From the NCBI GenBank assembly GCA_963803155.1, contig CAWDMN010000048.1, positions 62,001 to 126,000 on the forward strand: a DNA stretch of 64,000 nucleotides. The letters run 5' to 3'. Both the position numbers and the translations under genes were made by a program. The notes below the pieces were generated by a model that saw only the letters and a list, made by a program, of their open reading frames with translations, was not told the origin of the DNA and made no database searches. Shown here piece after piece: positions 34,883 through 44,232 of the stretch; within the stretch, counting starts at the first letter, position 1, and each line of letters opens with the position of its first letter. The stretch is from CAWDMN01 sp963803155. Its GTDB lineage: Bacteria > Acidobacteriota > Terriglobia > Versatilivoradales > Versatilivoraceae.

Positions 34883-35408
34883 TTGAGAATAAAAGTCCTT
34901 TCCTTTTTTGGAGCGCTTTCACTATAAATGGCAAAACAATGATTTGCAGAGCCATTCCCGGCAGCCCTTGAGCAAAATTGGCCATCGAAATTAGCTTGGA
35001 GGGCAAGCCGAACCAGCCCGCCAGATAATACGTCAGAACCAGGGAAGTCAACCGGTTGAAGATCACGCCGCCGATTACAGCGGGCCAAATCCGGGGCGCC
35101 GTTACCCGGAACAAGAATGAAACCATGGCTGACAAAAGTGCCATTTCCACGGACATGCTCAAAAAAAACGGCGGATAGAGCGGCGGCATCCCCGTGAGCA
35201 AGCAACTGGCGATGGGAACAATTGCTCCCGTCAAAACGGCCCAATGCCAAGGCAGAAGGAAGCCATTCAGCATCAAAACCAAAATCATCGGCAGGAATTT
35301 CGAGCCCAGTCCCACCGCATGAAAGCCGATGGGCACAACAATCCCCATTGCCACTAATACTGCGCTGACCACCATGGAACGCAAGGTTGCGATTGATAGT
35401 ACCTTCAC
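34848..35408 (-). CDS. ECF transporter S component-like membrane protein
   Basis: 186 residues from GTG 35408, 8 nt after GAGG in the tail of the TonB receptor gene. Five to six membrane helices (SMVVSAVLVAMGIVVPIGFH, FLPMILVLMLNGFLLP, ALLSAMVSFLFRV). The size, topology and position between a receptor and T/A subunits fit an ECF substrate-binding subunit. It is not CbiM/NikM by sequence (no N-terminal HIPDG motif), so the ligand is open: a nickel chelate, cobalt compound or vitamin. Confidence 0.75.
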   Translation of the reverse strand: MKVLSIATLRSMVVSAVLVAMGIVVPIGFHAVGLGSKFLPMILVLMLNGFLLPWHWAVLTGAIVPIASCLLTGMPPLYPPFFLSMSVEMALLSAMVSFLFRVTAPRIWPAVIGGVIFNRLTSLVLTYYLAGWFGLPSKLISMANFAQGLPGMALQIIVLPFIVKALQKRKGLLFSNGQRPEAPIFQ

Positions 35409-35410
35409 GT

Positions 35411-37441
35411 CTAGAACCTCACCGTAAAGCCCATCGCGGCATTAATGCCCGGCATCGGATACCCATTGAGGACTTGATATTTTCTATTGAAAAGATTCTC
35501 CACTGAGGCCAGCAGCGACCAGCGGTTCTTCAAGGGCATCGTTGCATGCACGGTAGCGGCGGTATAGCCCGGCAGTTGGCCTGAATGTGTTGTATTTACC
35601 CAGGTGCGTCCCACCGTCATGCCCCCCAGAGCAATGATGGCTTTTCCGGCATTCACATCCAGGGAGTAATTAAGCTTGTTTTGAGGCGCATAAGGAGCCA
35701 GGTTGGTGGAACTGAGATAGGCATAACCGCCATGGAAGCTGGCGCGGCGATGAACTTGCCAGCGAAGGTTGAGCTCCGCGCCCCGGTTATAAGCCTGGCC
35801 GATATTTTCCAGTCTTAAATTGGGATAGAAGCCCGTAGTTACAATTAAATTGCGGACGTCAGCATAGTAACCGGTCACCCAACCCATTACGGAACGGGCA
35901 GGCCGGAAATTGAAGGTGGCTTGATAATTCCATAACCGCTCTGGTTGTAACGTGGGCGTCGGCGCTGGAAAGAGGTAGAGTTCGCGGATCGTGGGATTCC
36001 TGAACCCCTTTTCAATGCCCATGGAGACCGAGTAATTTTCACTCAAACGGTAGGCGGCGCCAAATTCCGGGACCGCCACGTTCCCGCTCACGGAGTTACT
36101 TTCGTAACGGAAACCTGCATTCATGGAAAGGCGCGAGGTCGCCCTCCAGCGGGCACGTGAAAAACCTCCGCCTTCACTGACATGATAGTCGCCGAAGCTA
36201 TAGCTGGTTTTCATGTTCCGTGCGCTGCCGCCATAGCTGGCGCCATCTCCTCCCACTTCCAGCGTTAAGCCTGAGCGCAACTGCAAATTCTCATGAATCC
36301 GAAAGCCCGTGTTATTGTCCACGGAGCGAAATCCGTCATAGATCATGTGGTGCCCGAAGCTAGAGAACATTTCCAGATTGCCCCAGATTCTGTCGGTCTT
36401 GTTGTTCAGAGCCAGAGTGAAGCCGCCGCGGCCGACTCTTGACCAGGCTCCAGCTTGCGGCGCCTGGACCGCGCCCGGATCTTCCACATTGAAATGGCCA
36501 TAACGTCCGTCCGCTGAAATGCTCCAGGTTGGCGTTAGGTCATACTCCAGCCGCAGCGTCCCATCCTGATCCCGGAAGGAAGAATTGGGCCGATCGCCAT
36601 TCGTGTATTCAATTCCTCCGGCCACGTTGTAGTGGAAGCGGCCGATTTGTCCTCCGTGAGAAAGACGGTCCTGCCCCGTGTAATAAGAACCCAACGTTGC
36701 AGTAAGTTCTGTATGGAATCCCGCGGAAGGGGGTGGAGGCTCGATTTCCAAGACCCCCCCCATGGCTCGGTTGCCATAGAGAACCGACGAGGGGCCTTGC
36801 GTAATTCGGATACTGCCCACATCCGTGAGCGTGTAGAAATCGGGAATCGGGTGTCCCATCAGCCCCATGACATCAGGACGGCCATCTACCACCACGAGCA
36901 ATTCGGTGGTGGGAGATCCGCCGATTCCGCGCAATGTGATGGAATTCGATCCACCCAAGCCATGTCCGAGCACTCCCATTCGGGTGATGTAAGCGCTGGG
37001 CATCAAACGGTCAACCGCGTCATAGACTGTCCGGGCGCCGGTTCGAGAAATCTCCAGGGCGCTGCTTTCAGAAGAGGAACCTGGGTCCGGCATGTCGCGA
37101 ACCACGACATCTATAGTGGTTTCCAGAATGGAGGGCTTCAATTGAATAACATAAGGAGTCGGCGATTCAGTTGCAATCTCCCGGCGGACTGCCCCGAATC
37201 CAGGAGCCTCCGCTTTAACCACGGCTGGAAGTGATACCTGCACGGTCGCGCTGCCCGCGCCGTCACTCACCAGTGTTAGTTTGGGCTGGCCAGGACCGGA
37301 GGGGGAGATCGTCAGAGCAGCGCCGGGGATGGCAGCATCCTGGGAATCCCGCACTTGCAGCCGCAGGGTCGCGCACTGTGCCACAAAGGCCATGAACATG
37401 AACGGAATGAGCAAAAACAAAACGATGAGAACTCTTTTCAT
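35411..37441 (-). CDS. TonB-dependent outer-membrane receptor with N-terminal carboxypeptidase-like domain
   Basis: 676 residues. Signal peptide (1-23), a small CNA-B/carboxypeptidase-regulatory-like domain (~24-100), plug domain (~110-220, RTGARTVYDAVDRLMPSAYI, ITLRGIGGSPTTELLVVVDG, SSVLYGNRAMGGVLEIE) and a beta-barrel ending in the expected C-terminal Phe (MGFTVRF). First gene of a five-gene operon with S, methyltransferase, T and A subunits: a full outer-to-inner membrane import route. AAGGAG precedes the ATG. With nikR adjacent, a nickel complex is a reasonable guess for the ligand. Confidence 0.88.
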   Translation of the reverse strand: MKRVLIVLFLLIPFMFMAFVAQCATLRLQVRDSQDAAIPGAALTISPSGPGQPKLTLVSDGAGSATVQVSLPAVVKAEAPGFGAVRREIATESPTPYVIQLKPSILETTIDVVVRDMPDPGSSSESSALEISRTGARTVYDAVDRLMPSAYITRMGVLGHGLGGSNSITLRGIGGSPTTELLVVVDGRPDVMGLMGHPIPDFYTLTDVGSIRITQGPSSVLYGNRAMGGVLEIEPPPPSAGFHTELTATLGSYYTGQDRLSHGGQIGRFHYNVAGGIEYTNGDRPNSSFRDQDGTLRLEYDLTPTWSISADGRYGHFNVEDPGAVQAPQAGAWSRVGRGGFTLALNNKTDRIWGNLEMFSSFGHHMIYDGFRSVDNNTGFRIHENLQLRSGLTLEVGGDGASYGGSARNMKTSYSFGDYHVSEGGGFSRARWRATSRLSMNAGFRYESNSVSGNVAVPEFGAAYRLSENYSVSMGIEKGFRNPTIRELYLFPAPTPTLQPERLWNYQATFNFRPARSVMGWVTGYYADVRNLIVTTGFYPNLRLENIGQAYNRGAELNLRWQVHRRASFHGGYAYLSSTNLAPYAPQNKLNYSLDVNAGKAIIALGGMTVGRTWVNTTHSGQLPGYTAATVHATMPLKNRWSLLASVENLFNRKYQVLNGYPMPGINAAMGFTVRF

Positions 37442-37462
37442 GAAATTGTCTCCTTGAGTAGC

Positions 37463-37527
37463 ACGATCAATAAAAACGTAACACTACCAAAAAAGACAAA
37501 TCCATGTCAATTGCCTTTTTGTCTTTT
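37463..37527 (-). promoter_or_regulatory. promoter and inverted-repeat operator of the TonB/ECF operon
   Basis: On the minus strand, AAAAGACAAA and TTTGTCTTTT (plus coordinates 37518-37527 and 37491-37500) form a perfect 10-bp inverted repeat with a 17-nt spacer that contains TTGACA (37505-37510), a good -35 box; the -10 is weak (TAGTGT). An operator around the -35 box fits repression. Downstream of it GTGTTAC and GTGCTAC lie 13 nt apart as a direct repeat. The binding protein is unknown. Confidence 0.45.
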
Positions 37528-38170
37528 AGAAAACTAAGCACCTTAACTACTGTTTGGAAACTTGCGGTTAGACAGTCTCGTCATTGCAGCCTCTCAACAA
37601 CGACTCTTCTGCAGGAATATTGAATCACAGCGAGTAAATGATATTAAATGGAGGTTGGTCTCTATTTGGGGGTAAACATAAACTGCTGCGCACCTTACCA
37701 CTCTCTCTTTTCCTCTCAGACTCTCCTTATTAACGTGTGAAGAGGCTCCCATCTTTCGAATCGCTATTGAATTGGCCTTCTTCAGCATCTCTCATTTCCG
37801 GCTCTGATCAGCCTTTGGATGCAGGCTATTCCCTCCGTCAGCTGCTCTCCTTCGCACAATTATGGGTGCGACTCTCTGCTTTCATATCCTTTTTCATGTT
37901 GGCTTGGATAATGCTTGAATGCAGCCGTTGGTGTTAGGCTTCCCCCTGGAACTCCTTCAGACTGCTTCTCAAGTTCGGACGCTGGATCAGGCTGCTCCGT
38001 TGGCCTGCAAGCATCCCGTCGCGCCAGGATGCAGAACCTGTCACGCGGGTGCGTATTTTGCAGCCTGGCACTTCGTCACGCCTTCACAGCGCTTGTTTCT
38101 ACTCATTGAACTGAATCCACCTCTCGCTTGGGTGAAGGTGGGAGTTCAATTCAATGTAAGGAGAAACACC
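37528..38170. other. gap between TonB operon and small accessory gene
   Basis: About 640 bp. Several open frames on both strands overlap each other and none has convincing coding features. Near 38109-38157 an inverted repeat (TTGAACTGAATCCACC with GGTGGGAGTTCAATTCAA) lies just before the ribosome-binding site of the next gene and may structure its leader. Confidence 0.4.
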
Positions 38171-38437
38171 ATGTCTAAGAAGCAATCCATTCATCAGGAG
38201 TACCAGGAGAAAAATCAGCCGATCAACACCCTTCGACTGGGCCGCGTCAAGGCCACTATCTGGGCCAACAAAACCGAAAAAGGGACCTTCTATTCGGTCC
38301 AGATCGTCCGCATCTATCGGGATGAGGATCAGTGGAAGGAAAGCAGCTGCTTCAATCGGGACGACCTCCCGCTGGTGGCAAAGCTGGCCGATCTTGCTCA
38401 CACCTCGATTTTCGAGACTCAAGCCGCTGAAGAATAG
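38171..38437 (+). CDS. small conserved protein of PVC type, function unknown
   Basis: 88 residues with AAGGAG before the ATG. After a polar N-terminus comes NTLRLGRVKATIWANKTEKG, then FYSVQIVRIYRDEDQWKESS and NRDDLPLVAKLADLAHTSIF. I recall similar small proteins in Planctomycetes and Verrucomicrobia, often near phage or plasmid genes, but no function. It is followed directly by a terminator, so it is a single-gene unit. Confidence 0.65.
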   Translation: MSKKQSIHQEYQEKNQPINTLRLGRVKATIWANKTEKGTFYSVQIVRIYRDEDQWKESSCFNRDDLPLVAKLADLAHTSIFETQAAEE

Positions 38438-38451
38438 CGGCATCTTCTCCG

Positions 38452-38486
38452 GAGAGCCCGTCCGCAAGGGCGGGTTTCTCTTTTTT
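38452..38486 (+). terminator. rho-independent terminator
   Basis: Stem GAGA-GCCCGTCC / GGGCGGG-TTCTC with a GCAA loop, followed by TTTTTT (38481-38486); 14 nt after the stop of the 38171 gene. Confidence 0.85.
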
Positions 38487-38560
38487 GCATTCTGAGTTCA
38501 GCGTTCTGCGTTCATCGTTCGATGTTCTGCGTTTTGGGTTTGATGTTGGGGGATTGGTAG

Positions 38561-38965
38561 CTAAGAAGTGACGACATGATGGTATTTTGGACCTTTGAAG
38601 TCAGACTGGGCAAGGTAGCGCATGAGGCCAACGATAATACTTGCGGTTGAATCGGCTAACGAATAAAGATGTTCGAATTCCTCCTTGGAGAGATACCCAG
38701 CGTCAAGGGCAACATAGAGCTGGGCTTGGACCTCAGCAGCCGAGCCTTTTGCTTGGGATAGATACTGCAGGAATTCCTTATTGCCTCCACGTCCATATCC
38801 CTCAGCGATATTGGACATCACTGAAACCGCCGCCCGGCGCATCTGATCCTTCAGTCCAAAGTCCCTGGCAAATTCGCCCACACTTGTCGTTACATAAACC
38901 ACTTTCGCAAGCTCTCTGGCTTTCTGCCATCCTTCGATGTCCTCAAATCTCTTAATCCCGCTCAT
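38561..38965 (-). CDS. four-helix-bundle protein of the 23S rRNA intervening-sequence (IVP/S23) family
   Basis: 134 residues from the ATG at 38965, where GGAGG is 5 nt upstream (a TTG at 38977 overlaps that site). Signatures: FEDIEGWQKARELA, LKDQMRRAAVSVMSNIAEGYGRGG, FLQYLSQAKGSAAEVQAQL. This family is found inside 23S rRNA intervening sequences and as free-standing genes next to diversity-generating or mobile elements. Here no rRNA is near. Its function is unknown; it probably forms oligomers. Confidence 0.85.
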   Translation of the reverse strand: MSGIKRFEDIEGWQKARELAKVVYVTTSVGEFARDFGLKDQMRRAAVSVMSNIAEGYGRGGNKEFLQYLSQAKGSAAEVQAQLYVALDAGYLSKEEFEHLYSLADSTASIIVGLMRYLAQSDFKGPKYHHVVTS

Positions 38966-39158
38966 ATCTCCCTCCAATATATGACTGGAAACTCCTCATT
39001 CACAAGACTAACCCCGAACGCTTAACGGTGAACCCTGAACCTTATTATAATCGGCCTACGGCAGTGAGGAACTTCCCGCCCACCCACGCGCCATCGTCGA
39101 GACGAGAAACTTCAGTCAAGTACACAGAAGATTCTCGCCACGACTAAATGCAGGCGCT

Positions 39159-39252
39159 GCGGCTGGAAGAGCACGAGCCGCGTGGCTCCGCTTTCTTCCG
39201 CTGTACGCTGCAGTACACTCGCCACACGGCTCCAGCTCTTTGATCCAGCCGC
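39159..39252. repeat. imperfect long inverted repeat in a 550-bp gap
   Basis: 39159-39185 (GCGGCTGGAAGAGCACGAGC...GTGGC) and 39221-39252 are complementary apart from a 3-4-nt insertion and a few mismatches; a smaller hairpin (TGTAC/GTACA) sits in the loop. The rest of the gap 38966-39512 shows no gene. Looks like a dispersed repeat or a small non-autonomous element. Confidence 0.5.
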
Positions 39253-39512
39253 CCCATTTTTTCCTTTGTATCCACTAAGCACTGTTCAGGGTTCTGCGTT
39301 CTGGGGTTTTAAGTTGAATGGAGAGAGTGTTTAAATTGTGTCCATGGTTTATATCTTGATGAGTGCAATCTCAGTTGGAAAGCCAAGGTCATTATCCATC
39401 GCACGGTTTAAGATTACGCTTTGAATGCAGATCAGATTTCCATAAAATTGTCTTCAAATATGCACTGTTCGAATGGAAGCACAGGGACGCCGAGAAATCC
39501 TCAAATCAGAAA

Positions 39513-42167
39513 ATGGAACTTGCTATGCTGGTCCGGTTGACTTTTTTCATTCTCCTTCTCTCCCTCTCCTCCCTATGCGCTGCTCCCAGCCAGGTTGAGG
39601 ATCCGTACGTCATTCTTGAGGAGGCTAAGCGGCTGGCATGGCTAAACAACTGGTATGCCGCCAAGCCGCTCTTTCAGCAAGCTGAAAAGCTTTTCGACGA
39701 TAAGCGAGATCGTAGGAATGCCATCTTCGCAAAAATCGGATGGCTGGTGCCGCAATCGGAAACCATGGTCTATTCAGAAGTCGCCGATTATTTCACTGCG
39801 GAAGCTGAAAATCTAATCGTCAAAAATGATCCGGAATTGCGCCTCTGGTGCCAGGCGGCTAGAGGTTATCTGGAGCTGGAAATTGACGTCCATGCTGCCA
39901 AAGAGGCTTGGCAGGATGTCCTTTCCATATCACAAAGTCTCGGCAAGAAAGATTGGGAAAACCGCGCCAATGGAGAGCTTGGGCTAATCGCATTTCTTGA
40001 AGGAGATTCCGTCAAGGCTAAAAAATTGGTGGGTGCCGCCTTTTGGACATCTCGCAATTCCGGGGATATCGGCGCACAGATTCGGTATGCCTCTTTGCTC
40101 GGTCAAGCTTTGATAGAACTTAAAGAATACCAAAAAGCTCTGATCCCGTTGAATGAAGCCATCAGCCAAGCTGAAAAACAGAAAGATGCTGGTTTGCCCT
40201 TTATGGCTGTTTGCAGCAAGTCGAGAGCTCTCATGGGGCTTGGCAAGGAGCGAGAAGCCGAACAGATGCTGGAAGAGCTTCTCGGTAAAGTGCGGATCAG
40301 GAATTTCCAAGGGCAGGAGACATTCATTCTGCAATTGCTTGGGAAGGTCATGCAGAAGATTGACCGTCGAGACAAAGCCCTTGAGTACTTCCAGCAGGCA
40401 GCCCAAATTGCTCAAACAGGGCACTATTACCGTCAGCTTGCCAGCAGCATGCTTGAACTAGCGCAGATCAATCTGGAAAAAGGGGAGTTATCACAAGCAG
40501 AGGAACAAGCCAAAGCAGGCGCTGAGGCCTGTCGAAAAACCGGTGACATCTATTACCTGCCCAGTCATCTTGCGTTGCATGCCCAGATTCTCACCAAATT
40601 GGGTAATGCCGCGGAAGCCAAAGAAAAATATGAGGAAGCGCTCAATCTGATCGATGGGATGCTGGTTGGAATTTCCACGCCCATACACAAAAGTATGCTC
40701 ATTAATGCCATGGGAGAGATTCACCAAGAGTATTTCGCCTTTGCGGCTGAACAGGAGGACATTGAATCTGCTTTTAATATCGTGGAAAGAGCAAGGGGGC
40801 GAAGTATTTCTGACTTGCTGCAGAATCGTCCACCGACGAGTCTGGAAAATGGAAGCCATCCTCCCGCACAAGTTGAAATCCAAATCAACAGACTTCAAAA
40901 ACGACTTCGCGCCTCTTCAAGTCCTCAGGAAATCAAAGCCATTTACAAAGACTTAAAGTACTATGAGGCTATCCAAGGAACTCAATCAGAACCGATTGAC
41001 AATCCAACCACCACAGTTCCATTGCAGCTTCCCGTCAGTCTGCCATCTCTTCAGAAAAGCCTTGGCAACGGCGAAATTGTCCTAGAATACCTTTTAAGTG
41101 ACCCTATGTCTTATTGCTTGGCTATCACTTCAAGGAAGGTCAATTTTGTCAGACTTCCAAGTGAAAAAGAGATTGATCCAATAATCGACAAATTTTTGAT
41201 GGCAATCCGCAACCGCCAGACAGCCACTGTTGAGGCGAAGGGACTTTACTCAGCGCTGTTGTCTCAAGTGATTAAGAATCGGCCCGAACATCGCTTGATC
41301 ATCATCTCTGATGGAAAGCTTCATCTGCTGCCGTTTGCGGCCCTGATTGATAAGGATGGGAAATACGTCATGGAGCAGCATGTCATTTCGTATGCCCCCT
41401 CTTCGACTGTATTGCACCTTTTTAGGAAAACATCACGATTAAAGCCACAGCCATCCAAAGTGCTCGCGGTTGGGGGCATTCCCTATGGAGGCAATTGGGA
41501 GAAAGCCAGCCTTCCAAGCTCTGAAACCATTGTCACTCGAAGCATCGAGGATATCAAAGTATTGAAACCTTTGCCCGCTTCAATGGAAGAAGCCGCCTTT
41601 GTGGCGAACCTGGCAGGCAAGAATGGAGTCCGATTGATGGGGAAGGCAGCCACGGAAACAGCCTTTGTCTCAGAGCCCTTGAAGGAATTCAAGGTCATCC
41701 ATCTGGCTGTCCACAGCATCGCGGACAAGGAGAATCCCGACCGGGCAGCGTTGGTCTTTTGGATTGATCGAAACTCCTGGCGGGATGGGCTTCTTCAAGC
41801 TTCTGAAATTCTGAGACTCCCCCTTAAGGCAGATTTGGTAACACTCTCCGCTTGTGACACGGCTGCAGGTGGCTTAAAGGGACAGGAAGGGATTGCCAAT
41901 CTCGCCCGCGCTTTCCTCATGGCGGGTGGGCATAATGTCATTGCCACTCTTTGGCCCGCTGAAGATAATTTCTCGCTGCAATTGATGGAAGCCTTCTATT
42001 CGAATCTGGCAAATGGAGAGGACCTTGGTTTGGCTCTCTCCAATGCTCAGCGGAAAATGCTCAACAGATACGGCCCCGAAGCTCTTCCTTTTTATTGGGC
42101 CGGATCTACCATTACAGGGGATGGGGCAATGAAGATTTCCTTTCCCAATCGGCAGCCAAAACGATAG
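39513..42167 (+). CDS. exported TPR-CHAT protein (caspase-like protease family)
   Basis: 884 residues from the ATG at 39513; the first codons encode a signal peptide (MLVRLTFFILLLSLSSLCAA). A long TPR-like helical region (~40-430) is followed by a C-terminal CHAT domain (~590-870) with the catalytic His in VIHLAVHSIAD and Cys in LSACDTAAGGLKGQEG, then GGHNVIATLWPAED. CHAT domains are clan CD cysteine peptidases; the TPRs bind targets or partners. Export makes the action periplasmic or extracellular. Followed after 52 nt by an S41 peptidase and then by a convergent sigma/anti-sigma pair. Confidence 0.88.
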   Translation: MELAMLVRLTFFILLLSLSSLCAAPSQVEDPYVILEEAKRLAWLNNWYAAKPLFQQAEKLFDDKRDRRNAIFAKIGWLVPQSETMVYSEVADYFTAEAENLIVKNDPELRLWCQAARGYLELEIDVHAAKEAWQDVLSISQSLGKKDWENRANGELGLIAFLEGDSVKAKKLVGAAFWTSRNSGDIGAQIRYASLLGQALIELKEYQKALIPLNEAISQAEKQKDAGLPFMAVCSKSRALMGLGKEREAEQMLEELLGKVRIRNFQGQETFILQLLGKVMQKIDRRDKALEYFQQAAQIAQTGHYYRQLASSMLELAQINLEKGELSQAEEQAKAGAEACRKTGDIYYLPSHLALHAQILTKLGNAAEAKEKYEEALNLIDGMLVGISTPIHKSMLINAMGEIHQEYFAFAAEQEDIESAFNIVERARGRSISDLLQNRPPTSLENGSHPPAQVEIQINRLQKRLRASSSPQEIKAIYKDLKYYEAIQGTQSEPIDNPTTTVPLQLPVSLPSLQKSLGNGEIVLEYLLSDPMSYCLAITSRKVNFVRLPSEKEIDPIIDKFLMAIRNRQTATVEAKGLYSALLSQVIKNRPEHRLIIISDGKLHLLPFAALIDKDGKYVMEQHVISYAPSSTVLHLFRKTSRLKPQPSKVLAVGGIPYGGNWEKASLPSSETIVTRSIEDIKVLKPLPASMEEAAFVANLAGKNGVRLMGKAATETAFVSEPLKEFKVIHLAVHSIADKENPDRAALVFWIDRNSWRDGLLQASEILRLPLKADLVTLSACDTAAGGLKGQEGIANLARAFLMAGGHNVIATLWPAEDNFSLQLMEAFYSNLANGEDLGLALSNAQRKMLNRYGPEALPFYWAGSTITGDGAMKISFPNRQPKR

Positions 42168-42219
42168 GTTATTGCATCGGTAAGGGGGGCACCACCAATT
42201 CTATTCACCGAGATTCCAT

Positions 42220-43465
42220 GAAAGATCAAATTCCACAACTCAATGAAAGCCAGCGACTGCAACTCCTGCGGAAGGTTACGAGTCTGGTGCGGAAGAAGCA
42301 CTTCAATCCGGCCTTTGCCGGAATGGATTGGTTCGCCTTGGCCGAGGAGCAGACTCCCGCCATCCTTCAATCAAAAACTCCACTGGAATTCGAAGAGCTG
42401 ATGCAAAGGCTCGTTTCCGAGTTGAAAACAAGCCATACGGGATTCGCTCATAGGAGCTTTCGTCGAATGCCGGCCAAACAGGCTATCAATGCCACATTCA
42501 TGCGATGTGAAACGGGTCTCGGCATTCGTTGGATTTTCCAAGATGTGCATCCTGGCGGGCCGGCCGACAAGGCGGGCATCGAGCCAGGAGATATTCTTAT
42601 CAAAATTGGAGACCACGAAATCGTTCCCCCCGAACAGCCAGTATTTAGGATGAACAGCGAGGTTATAGCAACAGTCTTAAAAGGCAATCAGAGCTCCAAA
42701 GAAGTCCAGTTCGATATCCCTTCTCCCAAGTTTTTAAAGCCCCCCATCGGGGAGCCTGACATCGTCAATCATCGGCTTCTGGGAGATGGCATCGGCTACA
42801 TCAAAATCACCATGTTTCCGGGCATTGTGGGAATTGATGTCGCCAATGACATTGATAAGGCAGTTGCCGAACTCAAAAATTGTCAGCGCATGATCATCGA
42901 TTTGCGCGGCAATGTCGGCGGCGGCATCGGTGGATTGAGGCTAATGAGCTACTTGACGCCCGGGAAGATGCCTGTTGGCTATAGCCTCACGCGTGCCCGG
43001 GCGGAAAATGGGTACAAGCGAGAAGAGTTGGTTCAATTTGACAAGATCCCTTCTCGAAAAAGGTCCTTATTTAGCTTAGCATTCCGTTATGCATTCGTTG
43101 ATAAATCCATTGCTGTTGTAACGGAAGGGCTGGGAGCTCAGCCTTTTCACGAGCGGGTAGTCATCCTCGTCAACGAACACAGCGCCAGCGCCAGTGAAAT
43201 GATTGCTGCTTTTGCAGTCGAAAACAGGCTGGCGACGATTATTGGAACAAAGACCCCAGGGCGGTTGTTGACCGGATCCACTTTTCGATTGGGCCATGGC
43301 TTCTATCTTGGCCTGCCTACCGCTTCCTATCTGACTTGGAAAGGGAATCTCATCGAAGGACGAGGCATCACACCCGACATCGTGGTTGAGAATCAGTATG
43401 AGTTTCTGAAAACAGGAAAAGATTGCCAATTGGAAGCGGCGATTGAAAAAGTGAAGACCTTTTGA
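42220..43465 (+). CDS. S41-family (C-terminal processing) peptidase with PDZ domain
   Basis: 414 residues from the ATG at 42220; an upstream GTG at 42095 would overlap the CHAT gene by 73 nt, and the ribosome-binding site of 42220 is weak. Helical N-terminal domain, PDZ (~95-165, GGPADKAGIEPGDILIKI), then the S41 core with LRGNVGGGIGG, Ser in NEHSASASEMIA and Lys in GTKTPGRLL. No signal peptide is visible from this start, which is odd for the family. Likely acts with the CHAT protein. Confidence 0.85.
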
Positions 43466-43466
43466 G

Positions 43467-44228
43467 TCACTTGAGCTGGAGGTTGTAGTAGCCCCAGGCT
43501 CCACCCTTCCGCCGGATAGCCATTTGGCAATCACCCGTTTGAAAACTTGAAGTATCTACCCGCACTATGAGCACGGTATTATGATTTTCCAAATTAGAAT
43601 TGCCTTCCAAGATTCCACCAGACATAAAATCCCCCTGAATCAAGCGGACATCGTACAATCCCTCCTTACTCGCCAATGGAAGGATGATCGACAATTCCAG
43701 TCTCCCCCGAGGGAGCGATGGGATTTGTGCTACTTTAGGAGTCTCTCCTCGCGTCACGGATTGAGGACGCAGATCAAGTTGGGCAAACTCCCATTTCAAT
43801 TCCGGCTGAGGGATTAGATTCCCTGCCCCTCTCCCGACCGGAGCTTGCGGACTTCCCTGGTGAGACACAACAGATTTCTGAGTTCGGTTTAAATGCAGAC
43901 TCTGCCAGAGAGCAATCCCAATCCCGATGATTGCCACGGCGGCACACAATGCCAGGATCACTTTCTTTTGCGCCCTCTTAGCACCAGCCACAATCCCATA
44001 GTATTCCTGCGCACAAGGAGAACAGCAGCTCATATGGGCTAGCCATTCTTCACGCTCAGAAACAGGCAAATCCGAACCGCCTGATGCCAACCTCTTGATA
44101 GTGTCTGCTTGCGGGCAGCTGATTCTGTCGGGATTGGGAAATGCAGAAAGAAATACCCGCCGACCTTCTTCAAGCGATGAATCACCTTCTTGCCGGGAAA
44201 AGAATCTTAATAATCGTATATTCGCCAT
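43467..44228 (-). CDS. membrane-anchored ZAS-type anti-sigma factor-like protein
   Basis: 253 residues. The N-terminal region has the zinc-binding anti-sigma motif HMSCCSPC (His-x3-Cys-x2-Cys, ~residue 65), then one membrane helix (~90-108, VILALCAAVAIIGIGIALW) and an extracytoplasmic beta-rich domain (GRLELSIILP, GLYDVRLIQGD). Starts 4 nt after the sigma gene, so the two are an operon. Its external domain could be the target of the neighbouring CHAT or S41 protease, releasing the sigma factor; that is inference. Confidence 0.8.
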   Translation of the reverse strand: MANIRLLRFFSRQEGDSSLEEGRRVFLSAFPNPDRISCPQADTIKRLASGGSDLPVSEREEWLAHMSCCSPCAQEYYGIVAGAKRAQKKVILALCAAVAIIGIGIALWQSLHLNRTQKSVVSHQGSPQAPVGRGAGNLIPQPELKWEFAQLDLRPQSVTRGETPKVAQIPSLPRGRLELSIILPLASKEGLYDVRLIQGDFMSGGILEGNSNLENHNTVLIVRVDTSSFQTGDCQMAIRRKGGAWGYYNLQLK

Positions 44229-44232
44229 TGGA

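Noticed and set aside
37457..37483. NikR box of the GTGTTAC-N13-GTAACAC type before the TonB gene
   Set aside because: GTGTTAC and GTGCTAC occur 13 nt apart but as a direct, not inverted, repeat; only 4 of 7 bases of the right half match.
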